A stretch of 64,000 nucleotides of DNA from Endomychus coccineus (taxonomy: Eukaryota; Arthropoda; Insecta; Coleoptera; Endomychidae), in the NCBI GenBank assembly GCA_958510875.1, contig OY294067.1, positions 55,254,039 to 55,318,038 of the forward strand, written 5' to 3'. The notes beneath the pieces are model-generated. The model was not told the DNA's origin. It saw only the letters and a list, made by a program, of their open reading frames with translations, and did no database searches. The translations under genes and the position numbers were made by a program. Shown here one piece after another: positions 1 to 10,609 of the stretch. The number at the start of each line of letters is the position of its first letter. Within the stretch, counting starts at the first letter, position 1.

Positions 1-747
1 TTTTTGGAAGAAGCTCATGTACATTTTTCTTCCATGGCCTGCATGTTCCCTCGATCTCTCACTGATCGAACATATCTGGGTTCGGTACCAGACTGGGGAA
101 CTCACCCCACCCCCAGACAATCTCAACGATCTTCATTCAGCTTCATATATTACATGCTTATAATGATGTACTTCGAAGGTGTCATTTGAGTCAGAGTGTC
201 CCCCACACTCAAACTCAATCATTTCTAAGTTATAACGAACGATGAATTTCAAATTCAATTCTCATGTTGTTTCAAGGTAGCTGAATATGCACATTCCACC
301 TGTCGACGTGATGTGCTGTTGTATAATAATCGACCTTGCCCAAGTGGTAAGAAATAACGTGAAAGAATAAAGCATTTATAGGCTGATAATTGATGCTAGA
401 AGATTCTTCGAAGATTATTCAGAATTCAATCATCAAAATCACTAGTATCTAGTTCAAAAATCTGCCAACTAACTATATAACTATGCTACTTCTAACTGTT
501 ATTTAGTGTATAAGGTGTATACTAAAGATGTCGTTAGAAACCTACGTATAAATTCCCCAATTCCAACGAACTTGAAAGGCTAATATAGCCTCACGTTTCG
601 AAATGATTACACCCCACATTAATATACTTTCACTTAATATCCAAAATAGAATGTATACCTTGAATTAAGAAGGTTGCATTTTCAAGTTGAGTAGCTTATG
701 CTAGATCTTCGCCTCCCATTAGAGTATTTCTATTCTCAATAAAGTTA
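1..747. other. No recognisable gene or repeat
   Basis: AT-rich sequence with only short chance reading frames. I see no domain motif, terminal repeat or splice structure. It is probably intronic or intergenic. Confidence 0.4.
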
Positions 748-781
<34 letters not shown>

Positions 782-1065
782 ATTTCGACTAAGCGAGAGG
801 AAAATCTATAATGTTCTAAGAACATCGTGTGAGCTAACGGTGGAATGTTGGCAGGAGAGATTGAAATTATTCTTGAAGGTTCGGAGGTTACCTATAGGCA
901 TAAGGAAAGAAAGAAGAGTTCCGCTGTTCGATAGAAAAATGAAGTCTGGTGGTAGATAACTCGATTTTGACAATGAATGAATCTAGTCCGCCTACCTGGA
1001 ATTTCACGTGGTGGAATTCCTTGATGAACACCGAGCATAGAAATATCTATAGGAACGGGAAAGAA
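748..1065 (-). pseudogene. LINE 3' end (family X) with (TAA)n tail
   Basis: The ATT-repeat at 748-780 is the reverse complement of a (TAA)n tail, as on some non-LTR retrotransposons. The sequence to its right matches, in reverse, the 3' part of the LINE at 29,049-29,690 (blocks around the 'ggcggactag' and 'cctataggcat' segments) and the one at 42,756-43,760. It is therefore a 5'-truncated minus-strand copy of the same family. No open frame remains. Family X is recognised from the RT fragment at 42.8-43.7 kb; its clade is not resolved here. Confidence 0.6.
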
Positions 1066-1891
1066 CTAACTGAATAATACGGGTGTTGGCTACGGTTTTT
1101 ATTCAGATCAGTAAATGGTCTACTGACGTTAGAAAACGTGCCATCAATGGCCCAAATTTCCCTACCAATGGATTTTTAAGTAGTTGGCATAAAAAACAAT
1201 TTTCACCAGGTTACATCTCTTGACCAATTCAGACTAATTGTTGGACTCCTTACTCATAGATGGACCGATTGCTAAATGAATCCAGACAACAGAATATATA
1301 CCCTGCGAATGCACAACAACTAAATGTTATTTTCTCGTACATCATATCATCAAGAATTCGAGAGCCTTATGCACGAAAACTGTCGTTTGAGTGCATTTGA
1401 TACATATTTGTATTTTTAGCTCCACTAGCCAATAACCATAACTGAATGGAGATTCTTTTTTGTGGCTCTACTTCGCAGCTATATCCTAGACATTATATAT
1501 AATGTATTGGCGATATTAAATGAATGTAATCAATTACGAATATTCTGATTCTGATCTCAAAACAGTATAATGAACTTATGGTTTATGAGGCCATTCGATG
1601 GACTAACTTTACAAGAGTAGAAATTAAAACTGCAGTAAAATAATTCTATAAAGTACACGTTGGCGTTGGGCAAAAGCGCACTTGTTGCTCGTGGGAAACT
1701 GCGCGCACTTCCTCATTCAAATAAGTGATGAAACCGTTATCTAGTAAACTGTATTATTCTATAAGCTGCTTGCTACCAGTCAAATGAATACATGTCTACC
1801 ATGCATATCTTTATTTCTTGGATATGTACAAAATGACCAAAACCATTTATTTCAACATCAAGGAATTAGCAAGTTGTTACGCGACGCAAAC
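1066..1891. other. No recognisable feature
   Basis: AT-rich sequence between a LINE fragment and a PLE insertion. I see no gene or repeat in it. Confidence 0.35.
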
Positions 1892-1903
1892 AAAACTAAT
1901 GTT

Positions 1904-2677
1904 TCAGAAGTTGGAGAATAAAACTCAAATTTTACACAAAACTTTTAACATTTAATTTAAAAATGCTGACAAATTGTTTCACCACACTGTGGCATTATCA
2001 AAGCGAGGAGTTATCAACTAAAGCTAAATCTAAAAGTATGTCCTTAAATATCAGGGATCAGAATGTGGTGCAAATTGAGGGATGGGGGTGGATAATGGTG
2101 GGAGTGTGTTTACAAAATTGTTAACAAGCGGTGAATTATATGTGTCGATTTGATCATTTAATATTACATTATTATTGTTTTTTGCGTGTTTCAAAATTTC
2201 TATGGATTCTAATATATTAAGTTTATGTCCTTTTTCCTGAATATGTAGAATATCAGGATTAAGGGTGAAATTGTGGTTATGTTCTAACAGGTGATTTGCG
2301 TAATTAGAGTCTTCTTTTTTGAGCCTGTAACTTCTCAAATGTTCATTGAACCTTACGCTGAAACTGCGTCCAGTTTGCCCTATGTACAAAGCACTACAGT
2401 CATCACATCTCAGTCTGTAAACTCCAGATTTCTTTAAGTTATCTTTTTTAGATTTCGAGTTATTAATATACGAGCATAGGTTATTTGTTGTTTTAAAGGC
2501 GACGTTTTTATTCTGTTTTTTAAGGAATTGAGATATTTTTAGTGAATGTTTACCTAAATATGTTAGACATGTGAAATTTGATTTTGTGTTATTATTAATT
2601 TGCGGATAAATTATGCTTAAGGCTTTTTTATTGAGTTTATTTTGGAGTATTTTATTAATTATCTTGACATTATAACC
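1904..2677 (-). repeat. Left inverted arm (pLTR) of PLE A
   Basis: Reverse complement of 3940-4713. It contains the GIY-YIG coding end, the stop codon and the 3' untranslated region of the same element. Homology stops exactly at 2677/2678, where the plus-strand ORF enters unique PLE sequence. The minus-strand frame at 2051-2389 is only the duplicated C-terminus of the main ORF, not a separate gene. Confidence 0.9.
1965..2005 (-). ncRNA. Hammerhead-ribozyme-like motif in left PLE A arm
   Basis: Inverted copy of the motif at 4612-4652, with the same core changes. Its position in both arms matches the known placement of hammerheads in PLE pLTRs. Confidence 0.45.
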
Positions 2678-2679
2678 TG

Positions 2680-4566
2680 AACATTGAAAACCTTACTGTT
2701 GAAACAGAAGTTGCACTCAAACAGTCAGAAACAAAAATTAAATATAATGCAAGCGATGTATTGATAAATTCTACTAAATTAACTTCTAGCAAATTCGTAA
2801 ATCCAGAAATTAAAATTGCTAAAATACTTAATGAAAAGACAATTAAAAATAATATCGTGTTCACTAAAGCCGACAAAGGTAATACAATAATTGCAATAGA
2901 TAAACCTACATATTTAGAAAAAATTGATCAATTTTTAGATCCAACAAAATTTATAGAACTAAAATCAGACCCTACAATGAAATTCCAGGCAAATATTAAA
3001 AATTCTCTCAAAAATATCCAATATATTTTGACTGAATATGAGAAGCCTCGTTTAATGAACATGAATCCTCAACCACCTTCTCTTTATGGTTTATTAAAAA
3101 TTCACAAAGACGATACTCCCATAAGACCCGTCTGTTCATATATCAATGCACCCTGTCAAAAAATAGCGAAAAAGTTAGTTAACATAATATCAACATATAC
3201 AAACTTTAAACCTAAATACAGTATAAAAAACTCTTTCCAGTTAATAGAAAAAATAAAAGATGTAGAACTAAAGACAAATATCAAACTTGTATCTTTTGAT
3301 GTCAAGAACCTTTTTCCAAGTATTCCCACACAATTGACCATCACTCTAATTGAAGATCTTTTAATCCGCAATAATAGTTTACCGGCAATAACACAGGAAA
3401 TATTAAGTTTAATCTCACTTTGCATAGACCAAAATTATTTCACAATTAACGATAAATATTACAAACAGAACACCGGACTCCCCATGGGTTCGCCATTATC
3501 TCCGTTGCTAGCAGAAATATTTATGAATTACTTGGAAACTAAGATTTTAAATTCCAATTTTCAGCACATGTTTGTATATTGGTATCGCTATGTTGACGAC
3601 GTAATCGCTTGCTATACAGGCAGTAACCGTCAAATAAATTCTTTTCTCACCTATATCAACAACTTACACCCAAATATAGAATTCACATTAGAGATGGAAA
3701 ACAACAAGTCCTTAAACTTTTTAGATCTGACAATTTCACACACAAATAATTACTTTTCTTTCGCTATTTATCACAAGCCCACCCACACAGATACCACAAT
3801 ACACAACACTTCTTTACATCCACAATCACATAAGCTAGCAGCATATAATTGTATGATACATAGATTAATTAATGTCCCATTAAGTAAAGATAATTTCCAT
3901 TTAGAATTAAACAGAATCGTAGATATTGCCAAAAATAACGGTTATAATGTCAAGATAATTAATAAAATACTCCAAAATAAACTCAATAAAAAAGCCTTAA
4001 GCATAATTTATCCGCAAATTAATAATAACACAAAATCAAATTTCACATGTCTAACATATTTAGGTAAACATTCACTAAAAATATCTCAATTCCTTAAAAA
4101 ACAGAATAAAAACGTCGCCTTTAAAACAACAAATAACCTATGCTCGTATATTAATAACCCGAAATCTAAAAAAGATAACTTAAAGAAATCTGGAGTTTAC
4201 AGACTGAGATGTGATGACTGTAGTGCTTTGTACATAGGGCAAACTGGACGCAGTTTCAGCGTAAGGTTCAATGAACATTTGAGAAGTTACAGGCTCAAAA
4301 AAGAAGACTCTAATTACGCAAATCACCTGTTAGAACATAACCACAATTTCACCCTTAATCCTGATATTCTACATATTCAGGAAAAAGGACATAAACTTAA
4401 TATATTAGAATCCATAGAAATTTTGAAACACGCAAAAAACAATAATAATGTAATATTAAATGATCAAATCGACACATATAATTCACCGCTTGTTAACAAT
4501 TTTGTAAACACACTCCCACCATTATCCACCCCCATCCCTCAATTTGCACCACATTCTGATCCCTGA
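2680..4566 (+). CDS. Penelope-like RT with GIY-YIG endonuclease, 5'-truncated
   Basis: Reverse transcriptase plus endonuclease of a Penelope-like element. The frame is open from the arm junction to the TGA at 4564-4566, about 628 codons. Numbering from 2761, the RT core shows FTKADKGN (about 39), a YGLLKIHK segment (about 109), SFDVKNLFPSIP (motif A), GLPMGSPLSPLLAE (motif B, about 240) and the catalytic YVDD (about 280). The C-terminal GIY-YIG nuclease starts at SGVY (about 478), then CDDC and YIGQTGR, and later HxH residues, as in the CCHH-containing nucleases of this class. No native start is visible because the reading frame runs back into the inverted arm. RT and nuclease residues look intact, so the domain could be active, but the 5' end is missing. 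The same nuclease frame recurs in the left arm. Confidence 0.92.
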   Translation, partial: NIENLTVETEVALKQSETKIKYNASDVLINSTKLTSSKFVNPEIKIAKILNEKTIKNNIVFTKADKGNTIIAIDKPTYLEKIDQFLDPTKFIELKSDPTMKFQANIKNSLKNIQYILTEYEKPRLMNMNPQPPSLYGLLKIHKDDTPIRPVCSYINAPCQKIAKKLVNIISTYTNFKPKYSIKNSFQLIEKIKDVELKTNIKLVSFDVKNLFPSIPTQLTITLIEDLLIRNNSLPAITQEILSLISLCIDQNYFTINDKYYKQNTGLPMGSPLSPLLAEIFMNYLETKILNSNFQHMFVYWYRYVDDVIACYTGSNRQINSFLTYINNLHPNIEFTLEMENNKSLNFLDLTISHTNNYFSFAIYHKPTHTDTTIHNTSLHPQSHKLAAYNCMIHRLINVPLSKDNFHLELNRIVDIAKNNGYNVKIINKILQNKLNKKALSIIYPQINNNTKSNFTCLTYLGKHSLKISQFLKKQNKNVAFKTTNNLCSYINNPKSKKDNLKKSGVYRLRCDDCSALYIGQTGRSFSVRFNEHLRSYRLKKEDSNYANHLLEHNHNFTLNPDILHIQEKGHKLNILESIEILKHAKNNNNVILNDQIDTYNSPLVNNFVNTLPPLSTPIPQFAPHSDP

Positions 4567-4611
4567 TATTTAAGGACATACTTTTAGATTTAGCTTTAGT
4601 TGATAACTCCT

Positions 4612-4652
4612 CGCTTTGATAATGCCACAGTGTGGTGAAACAATTTGTCAGC
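4612..4652 (+). ncRNA. Hammerhead-ribozyme-like motif in PLE A 3' end
   Basis: Reads as stem I GCT/AGC (4613-4615 with 4650-4652), core TTGATAA, an extra T, helix II GCCAC-AGT-GTGGT, then GAAAC. A short helix III (ACA/TGT) follows, ending in a GTC cleavage-type site. Two core positions depart from CTGATGA (C to T and G to A), so this copy is probably inactive. PLEs are known to carry hammerheads with very short helix III. Confidence 0.5.
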
Positions 4653-4771
4653 ATTTTTAAATTAAATGTTAAAAGTTTTGTGTAAAATTTGAGTTTTATT
4701 CTCCAACTTCTGAAGTATTATGAATTTACACTACGTAAACGCCGAAACCATAGATATATAAAACTAATGTT

Positions 4772-5767
4772 ATTAAATAAAATGATTACTACATTATAAA
4801 GACAAAATTTGTGAAGATAAAATAAAGCAATTGATAACCAATTGAAAATAAATTAATTTTATCAGAGCAGCATATAAGCATATTATTTTAAAATTTGGGG
4901 AAGCTGTACAAAGTAACATGTAAAGCGCGATAATAATTATACAACGGTATATACTTTCTCTAGGGTTAATGCTTTTCATTCTCTTATTCAACAATTTGCA
5001 AATGAAAATTATAAGTGGCAGTTAGTTCTCGTCACAATTTTCTCTTTTGACTGTATAATGTTCTCTTCATTTAACAATGAACTTATCTCTCATTTTTATT
5101 GCTTGTCCCAAGCTGTCGCAAGGACTGGAACGAATACATTGAAATGTATTTCAACTACAAAATAGTCCATTTGAACTATAAAGCACACCACACCTATTTA
5201 TATTAAGCTTTACCTGACAAGGATCCTCTCGTTTGTGAAAGTAGAAAGACGAAATAAAATAACTTTTACTACAGACGCAAATGAAAATAAAGTTAAAAAC
5301 ATTAAGAGGTACACAGATTCTTTTTCATCGTTTGAAAACGTAATTGCTTCTAGTTCAGTTCTCGACTGCTGATTGGTTTTGTTTGGCCTTGACAAGATGA
5401 AAAAAAAATCACAGCTTCTCTAGTTGAGTAGTCATTGTTCTTTGTAACAATATTTAACATCCTTTCACTCTCATGGCCTATTAATATTTTTAATCGACTC
5501 AAACAAATAGTCAAGATTGCCTTAACACGTTTTGAAGGTATTTTATGTTTCGAAAACCAAAGGAGAAATTCAACATATTGCTTTTAAATTGTAAATGAAA
5601 AGTGTTAGTTTCAACCGATCAATTATTTTATGATCTGCATAGCTCTGGCTGTAGCCTACTTTGAATACGAATAAAAGATAAATCAAGTTTTTTCGTGAAG
5701 GAAAATTTTATTTTTCTTAATTCGATAAGATTATCACTTCATTCAATGATGAGAAAGATATGTTAAG
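4772..5767. other. No recognisable feature
   Basis: AT-rich sequence. Short frames on either strand show no motif that I recognise. Confidence 0.35.
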
Positions 5768-6293
5768 ATGAGATACAGAATAACTTCACAAAAAGGTAGA
5801 TTTAAAACATGGAGTGACACTCATGATGACAGTGAAGTGTGTTATCTGGGAAATGGAGTCAAAGGATGGAACGAAAAGATGAGAAAAACTATTTTTCAAA
5901 TTACAAGGAGTCTCAAAGGTTCCACGAGAAGTTTCGCAAATAGTACACAAACGAATAGGTGATTACTTGAATAGAGTTCGTCAAGGTGTTGAAAACCAAA
6001 GCAAATTACGGTAAGCAGTACATTTTTCGTTGCTTTTTGTGTGGAAAAGAAATCCCACCAGGCATTAAAGCACAACAAATTCATTGTGACCACGTCAACT
6101 TCTTCATTGCCGAGGGTGATAAGGAAGAAGAGGTTCATGATTCAACATTCTAGGATATCTTAGGCAAATGGAGCCACATCCTGAGTCATTAGGTGATGAA
6201 GATAACGATGAGTGTATTGTTAAAGAGCATTGTAAACAACTGCAATTACCTTCTTTTTCTGTTCACTATCTTAGGAAACTATCAAAAAAGTTA
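5768..6293 (+). pseudogene. Degraded coding sequence, unrecognised, with Cys/His cluster
   Basis: Three frames join by frameshifts into one protein-like track. The first is a hydrophilic segment (SDTHDDSEVCYLGNGVKGW). The second contains VSQIVHKRIGDYLNRVRQG. The third contains FRCFLCGKEIPPG followed by IHCDHVNFF and an acidic run. C-x2-C followed by H-C-x-H looks like a zinc-ligand group. A stop at about 6153 is followed, in another frame, by a short basic end (LPSFSVHYLRKLSKKL). Amino-acid composition is more protein-like than the surroundings. I do not recognise the family; an old transposon ORF or a processed pseudogene both fit. Confidence 0.4.
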
Positions 6294-6902
6294 TAATTCC
6301 ACTAAATCAACTTATTACCAGAAAAATTAGCTCATCTACTTAGGAATATTTATGTTTTTGTATTTTTCTCAGTGTCCTGATGTCATTTTAGTTTATTAGT
6401 ACTATAAAAGATGTAAGACTTGATGAAAAATAATGTTGACATAGTGAAACTGCAAGAGCAGTTATCGTCCTCCGATGCGAAAAATCCAATAGATTTATTT
6501 TATTCGTATTCCAAGACAATTATTTATCTTCAAAAAATCGTATTAGAAATGTAGGCAACCTCTAGTTTAATTTAATGTAATAGTTTTTCCAAACATGGTC
6601 ATTCCTCAATCAGTTACAAGGGAAAAATCAGATTTGTTCATGGTATTTCGCTTATAACTTTTTAAGTAGCAGGGTGACGAGGTGGAAAACATGAAATTCA
6701 TGTTCAGCACTCCAAAAAACGAAAGGAAGATATACAACAAAACTCCTCAGAACCTTTCCAGGTGTAACCTTAAATTATTGCAATTTAGAGATTGTGCGGA
6801 TTCGACAGAAATGCAAAAAAAATAAAAATTCAGATTACGTTCAATAGTAATGTAATAATTATTATTACAATTATTGAAATGTGAGAGAGAAAAATGAAGA
6901 AA

Positions 6903-7667
6903 ACAGAGTGATCCAGATTAATTGCGCACTTCCCAATTTTTGTATCTACGACGTCATTCAAATTAGCAAAGTAATAGGATTTTTTTCGATGATTACAATA
7001 GTGAAATCGGAAAGCAATTGAACATCGGGTTTTTGAGTTTTTGAGCAATTTAACAATTTTTTAAATGGAACATACTTTATATTACGTTTTTTATGAGAGG
7101 TATGGGAATTAACTTAGGATTCTATGGAAATAAATGGCAATAATTTATAATGGAGTTAAAAGTATATGAAAAACTACATTTTGAAAAATACGGTTACACC
7201 ATTTAATTATAAAAGCCCTAAAACGAAAGTAGAATTAGCGGAGTCAACACTAATACATTTTTATTTCCTTTTTTCTTTAATAATTAAATGGTGTACTATT
7301 TCTTTAAATTTAGTTCTTTATATAATTCGAACTTCAATATAAATTATTCGTTTCGATAGGTTGCGAATTAGTTGAGGACGTTATATTATATTATATTATT
7401 ATTTTCCTTTATAGAGCATAGTTTATAATAACTAGTATATTCTAAATTAAAATATCTTTCATAAAAAATATAATATACAAGATTTCTATTTAAAAAATTG
7501 TTAATCTGTTGAAAACCCAAAAAACGCGATGTTCAATTATTTTACCGATTTCACCGTTGTTATCAACAGAAAAAATGCTGTTAGTTTAGTAATTTGAAAG
7601 AAGTCGTAGCGTAGCTACAGAAATAAAGAAGTTACCAATGGTGCGAGCTTAATCTGGATCAACCTGT
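6903..7667. mobile_element. Foldback element with long imperfect TIRs
   Basis: The left arm (about 6903-7040) and right arm (about 7500-7667) are inverted copies. They share the GATCCAGATTAA block near the ends, a GTGAAATCGG block, and an inner TTGAACATCG block. An inner inverted pair (ACCATTTAATTA at 7196, with its complement near 7283) continues the palindrome. There is no coding sequence. The central part is very AT-rich. I could not define a clear target duplication. Confidence 0.6.
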
Positions 7668-9221
7668 AAAGTAAAGAGCTTCTGCGAAGTAGAATAATAA
7701 CATGGATAATAGATATGAATTAGATTATAAAAACCACACTAATGCCTGAAATCTTGACTTTACTTATCTATATCTCGCATTACTCGTTTTGAATCTGATA
7801 ATAATGATTCAGACGTTCGAGAATTCCTTCTAACAATGACGTAGAGATCGAAAATGATATGATGAGAAAAATTATTTAAAGTAAATCTCTGCCAGTTTAG
7901 CCTACCACCCTATTTATCAGTATCTATTAGTCTTCTATATATAGAGAATTGGGGCTGCAACGATTGTGGCTTGTGTACGAACTTTGCCTGGTAAAACTAT
8001 TATAGAACATATTGTAGGTCCTAACAGAAATAAACAAATTTTCCTCAAGTTTATCAAGAAATAAATAGGCTACACCCCTACAACCTGAACTATCGTCTAT
8101 GAAGTGCCCACTAAATTTTTCTTTCGATTCAAAAGAATAACTCTGTACACTTTGTTATTTTCATATTAACTTACTGCAAGTTTGACACTCAACGCGGAAT
8201 TTATATAGAAACGTGATTCTTATAGTTGCGTTGTAGTAGCATGAATGGGGACGTAGGAAGGAACTGTCAGAGCAATGATCTTGAACGTGACCACAGTTAG
8301 CTTATACACTCCCTAATTACAGTAATGTTTATGACATTCAGTATCGCTTCAACTTAAATAGGTAGGCTCTCTTAAATAGTCTGCTCGAGAGCATTTTGTA
8401 GGAATTTTTAAATGTATAATATCCATTACAGAAATATAGTACGTAACAAACAGGACACCGATTGTTCGACACGATGGCGCCCCACGTAATTGAGTTCCAT
8501 AAAATACGTTGTACAGAAGGAACTAGAAAACAAGAAAGCCAGCGCGATTCAAAAAAAATATTTCACATCAAAATGCATATCTATAGTTAAAGTTGGGGTG
8601 AATAATCTATAATTATTTGAACAGAACCACCGTTCAAAATAGTCCAAGCAACGAAGGATAAAAAAAAACATTAACACATTTTTTCAACTTTTCATAATTA
8701 TCTCTAAAACTAGTAGGTTTTTGAGATATTGTTACTGCATGAAATTTTACAAAAAAGTAATGTATTTTGCTGTAGCTTCAACAGTTATCGCTATAACATT
8801 GTCGATTTCATAAAATCCGTGACGGATGACGAAGAAACATTTCTTATTCATATATATCAACAAGCAACTTCAGATTTATGTTGTCTATTCACATATTTTT
8901 ATATATTTCAATTAATATAATATGTTATATTAAGTGAAAACGAAGTAACCCATTGGTCTTATACCTCCATACTTACACATAAAAAAACTCACATTTAAAA
9001 CTCGGCTAATTTTGCATTCAGCTCTAAAACAGAGAAGTTGGAGGGGAGTCACCTAACGTGTAAAGTTTTCATTAAAAATAATTATATACTAAACTAAAAA
9101 AAGAATTAATCTACAATTCTCTATCATGTGGATGTGTAGAGATATAGTGACGACGTTCTCATTCTAAAAGGGTGTCTTCTTCCTCAGATTTCTTTTCTGC
9201 AGCCCCCAGCAGTCTCCACCA
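7668..9221. other. No recognisable gene
   Basis: AT-rich sequence with no domain, terminal repeat or exon signal that I can support. Confidence 0.35.
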
Positions 9222-9638
9222 GTGTTACCAGGTTAGGGGTTTTCCCCCTAAATTTGTTTTTTTTTGCTTTGGTGGGTATTTTAGGGGGAAATTTATTCAG
9301 GGGTTTTTGTTGGGGGTTTTATTTGGATATTTTCTATTGCTTATTTTCAAACATTAGAAATTGTTGAATTAATCAACCGATCAATAACAACATTTACAAG
9401 AATGTTAGAAGCATTTCCGTCATTCAAATATGCGCGGTTATCTGCGTCATAACCCTAGATAAGTAGAGGGCGACACACGATTCCCTGGAAATGTGTGTCA
9501 TGAGTGACAAGCAGGACGTTTATGACTCACATTTTATAATGCGTATATTATTTAAAAGCTTAGGGGTTTATTTCAAATTTTAGGGGGATTTGCAGTGCCA
9601 TCTGGAGGTTATTGGGCGAAGCTACCTGGCAGCTCTGG
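9222..9638 (+). repeat. MITE-like repeat, copy 1
   Basis: Starts with GTTACCAGGTTAGGGG and ends with CTACCTGGCAGCTCTG, so the ends are partly inverted (GTTACCAGGT against GCTGCCAGGT). It contains two G/C-rich blocks (TTAGGGG...CCCCCTAA and GGGGGAAATTTAT). A second copy follows in direct orientation at 9,689. No coding capacity. Confidence 0.65.
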
Positions 9639-9688
9639 TCCCCACATGCGATGCCGCAATTAACTCCAACATTCTTGCAGCATTTTTA

Positions 9689-10098
9689 TCCGGTTAGGGG
9701 TTTTCCCCCTGAATTTGGATTCTTTTTTGGCTTTGGTGGGTATTTTAGGGGGAAATTTATATATGGGCTTTTGTTGGGGGGTTTTATTTATATATTTTCT
9801 TTTGCTTATTTTCAATGAATTGTTGGATTAATCAACCGATCATTAACAACATTTACAAAAGGAGCATAACATCATTTCCGTCATTCAAATATACGCGGTT
9901 ATCTGCGTCATAGCTCTAGATAATTAGAGGGCAACACACGATTCCCTGGAAACGTGTGTCACGAATCACAAGCAGGAAGTTTAAGACTCACATTTTATAA
10001 TGTGTATATTATTTAAAAGTTTAGATGTTTATTTCAAATTTTAGGGGGGTTTGCAGCGCCATCTGGGGGTTATTGGGCAAAGTTACCTGGCAACTCTG
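9689..10098 (+). repeat. MITE-like repeat, copy 2
   Basis: Direct repeat of 9,222-9,638 over nearly its whole length, including CAACCGATCA, TATCTGCGTCATA and the ACACGATTCCCTGGAAA segment, with scattered substitutions. The 50 bp between the copies include a short stretch that is inverted relative to 10.49 kb (CCCCACATGCGATG). This suggests insertion and rearrangement inside an older sequence. Confidence 0.65.
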
Positions 10099-10609
10099 TC
10101 TTGCAGGCACATCTTTTTCCACATCCTTTCGTACATGAATAATGTTGAGAATGGAGTCTTGAGCACATTTTAGCATATTCAAAGAGATAAACCATTTTGG
10201 GACAAATGGTAGAGCCTGAAGTTCGACTAGCTAGTTGTTTGTGGTCAAGAATGAGAAATATTAAGCTCTCTAATTTAGCAGTAACAATGTATATTTCCGG
10301 GTATATCATCAGGTACAACAATGGTTGGGGAGACCCCTTCCACCTGAACTTTGGGGATGGCAAAAAAAGTACCTTTTCGCAACCCATTAGGAATTTGGAT
10401 CCTCTTGTCCCAGACACCATTCTCAATATGAATTTTTTTATGTACGAAAGGATGTGATACAGCAAGGTGCGGTTACAGAAGTAAATTGCAGCATCGCATG
10501 TGGGGACAGCCGAGAGTTTGTATAATGATTTCTCAGCGATCACTGAAGAAAAGTAGTCTGAGGTAGCAGGCATCCTTTTACAATTAGAACGTCGTTGAAG
10601 GTACAGCAA
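10099..10609 (-). pseudogene. CXC-motif coding fragment, cut by the MITE
   Basis: The minus strand stays open from 10,609 into the MITE. Just before the MITE junction it reads SCTKGCGKRCACKT. This aligns residue for residue with the CXC repeat of the element at 62.6 kb (C-x-KGC-x3-C-x-CK). Upstream lies PTCDAAI and an LPSP-x3-W segment, comparable to the region before the CXC motif in that family. The CXC half-domain is truncated where the MITE begins. I infer a relic of a second PIN/XPG-CXC element, but the middle part is too diverged to be sure. Confidence 0.4.

Larger units (their letters stand above)
1892..4771 (+). mobile_element. Penelope-like retroelement (family A) with 12-bp TSD
   Basis: The element has inverted arms (1904-2677 and 3940-4713) around a central segment that carries the rest of the ORF. 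This is the inverted pLTR arrangement known for Penelope-like elements. The left outer edge abuts AAAACTAATGTT (1892-1903). The same 12 bases recur at 4760-4771, after a tail of about 46 bp beyond the right arm, so I read them as the target-site duplication. A one-sided tail has been described for Penelope insertions. Every stretch of the two arms I compared is identical, which points to a young insertion or recent conversion. Confidence 0.88.

Noticed and set aside
2051..2389. Minus-strand frame with GIY-YIG
   Set aside because: It is the inverted-arm duplicate of the PLE A C-terminus, not a separate gene.
10070..10609. 179-codon frame as a host gene
   Set aside because: Its end is encoded by the MITE, and the part before it looks like a truncated CXC fragment.
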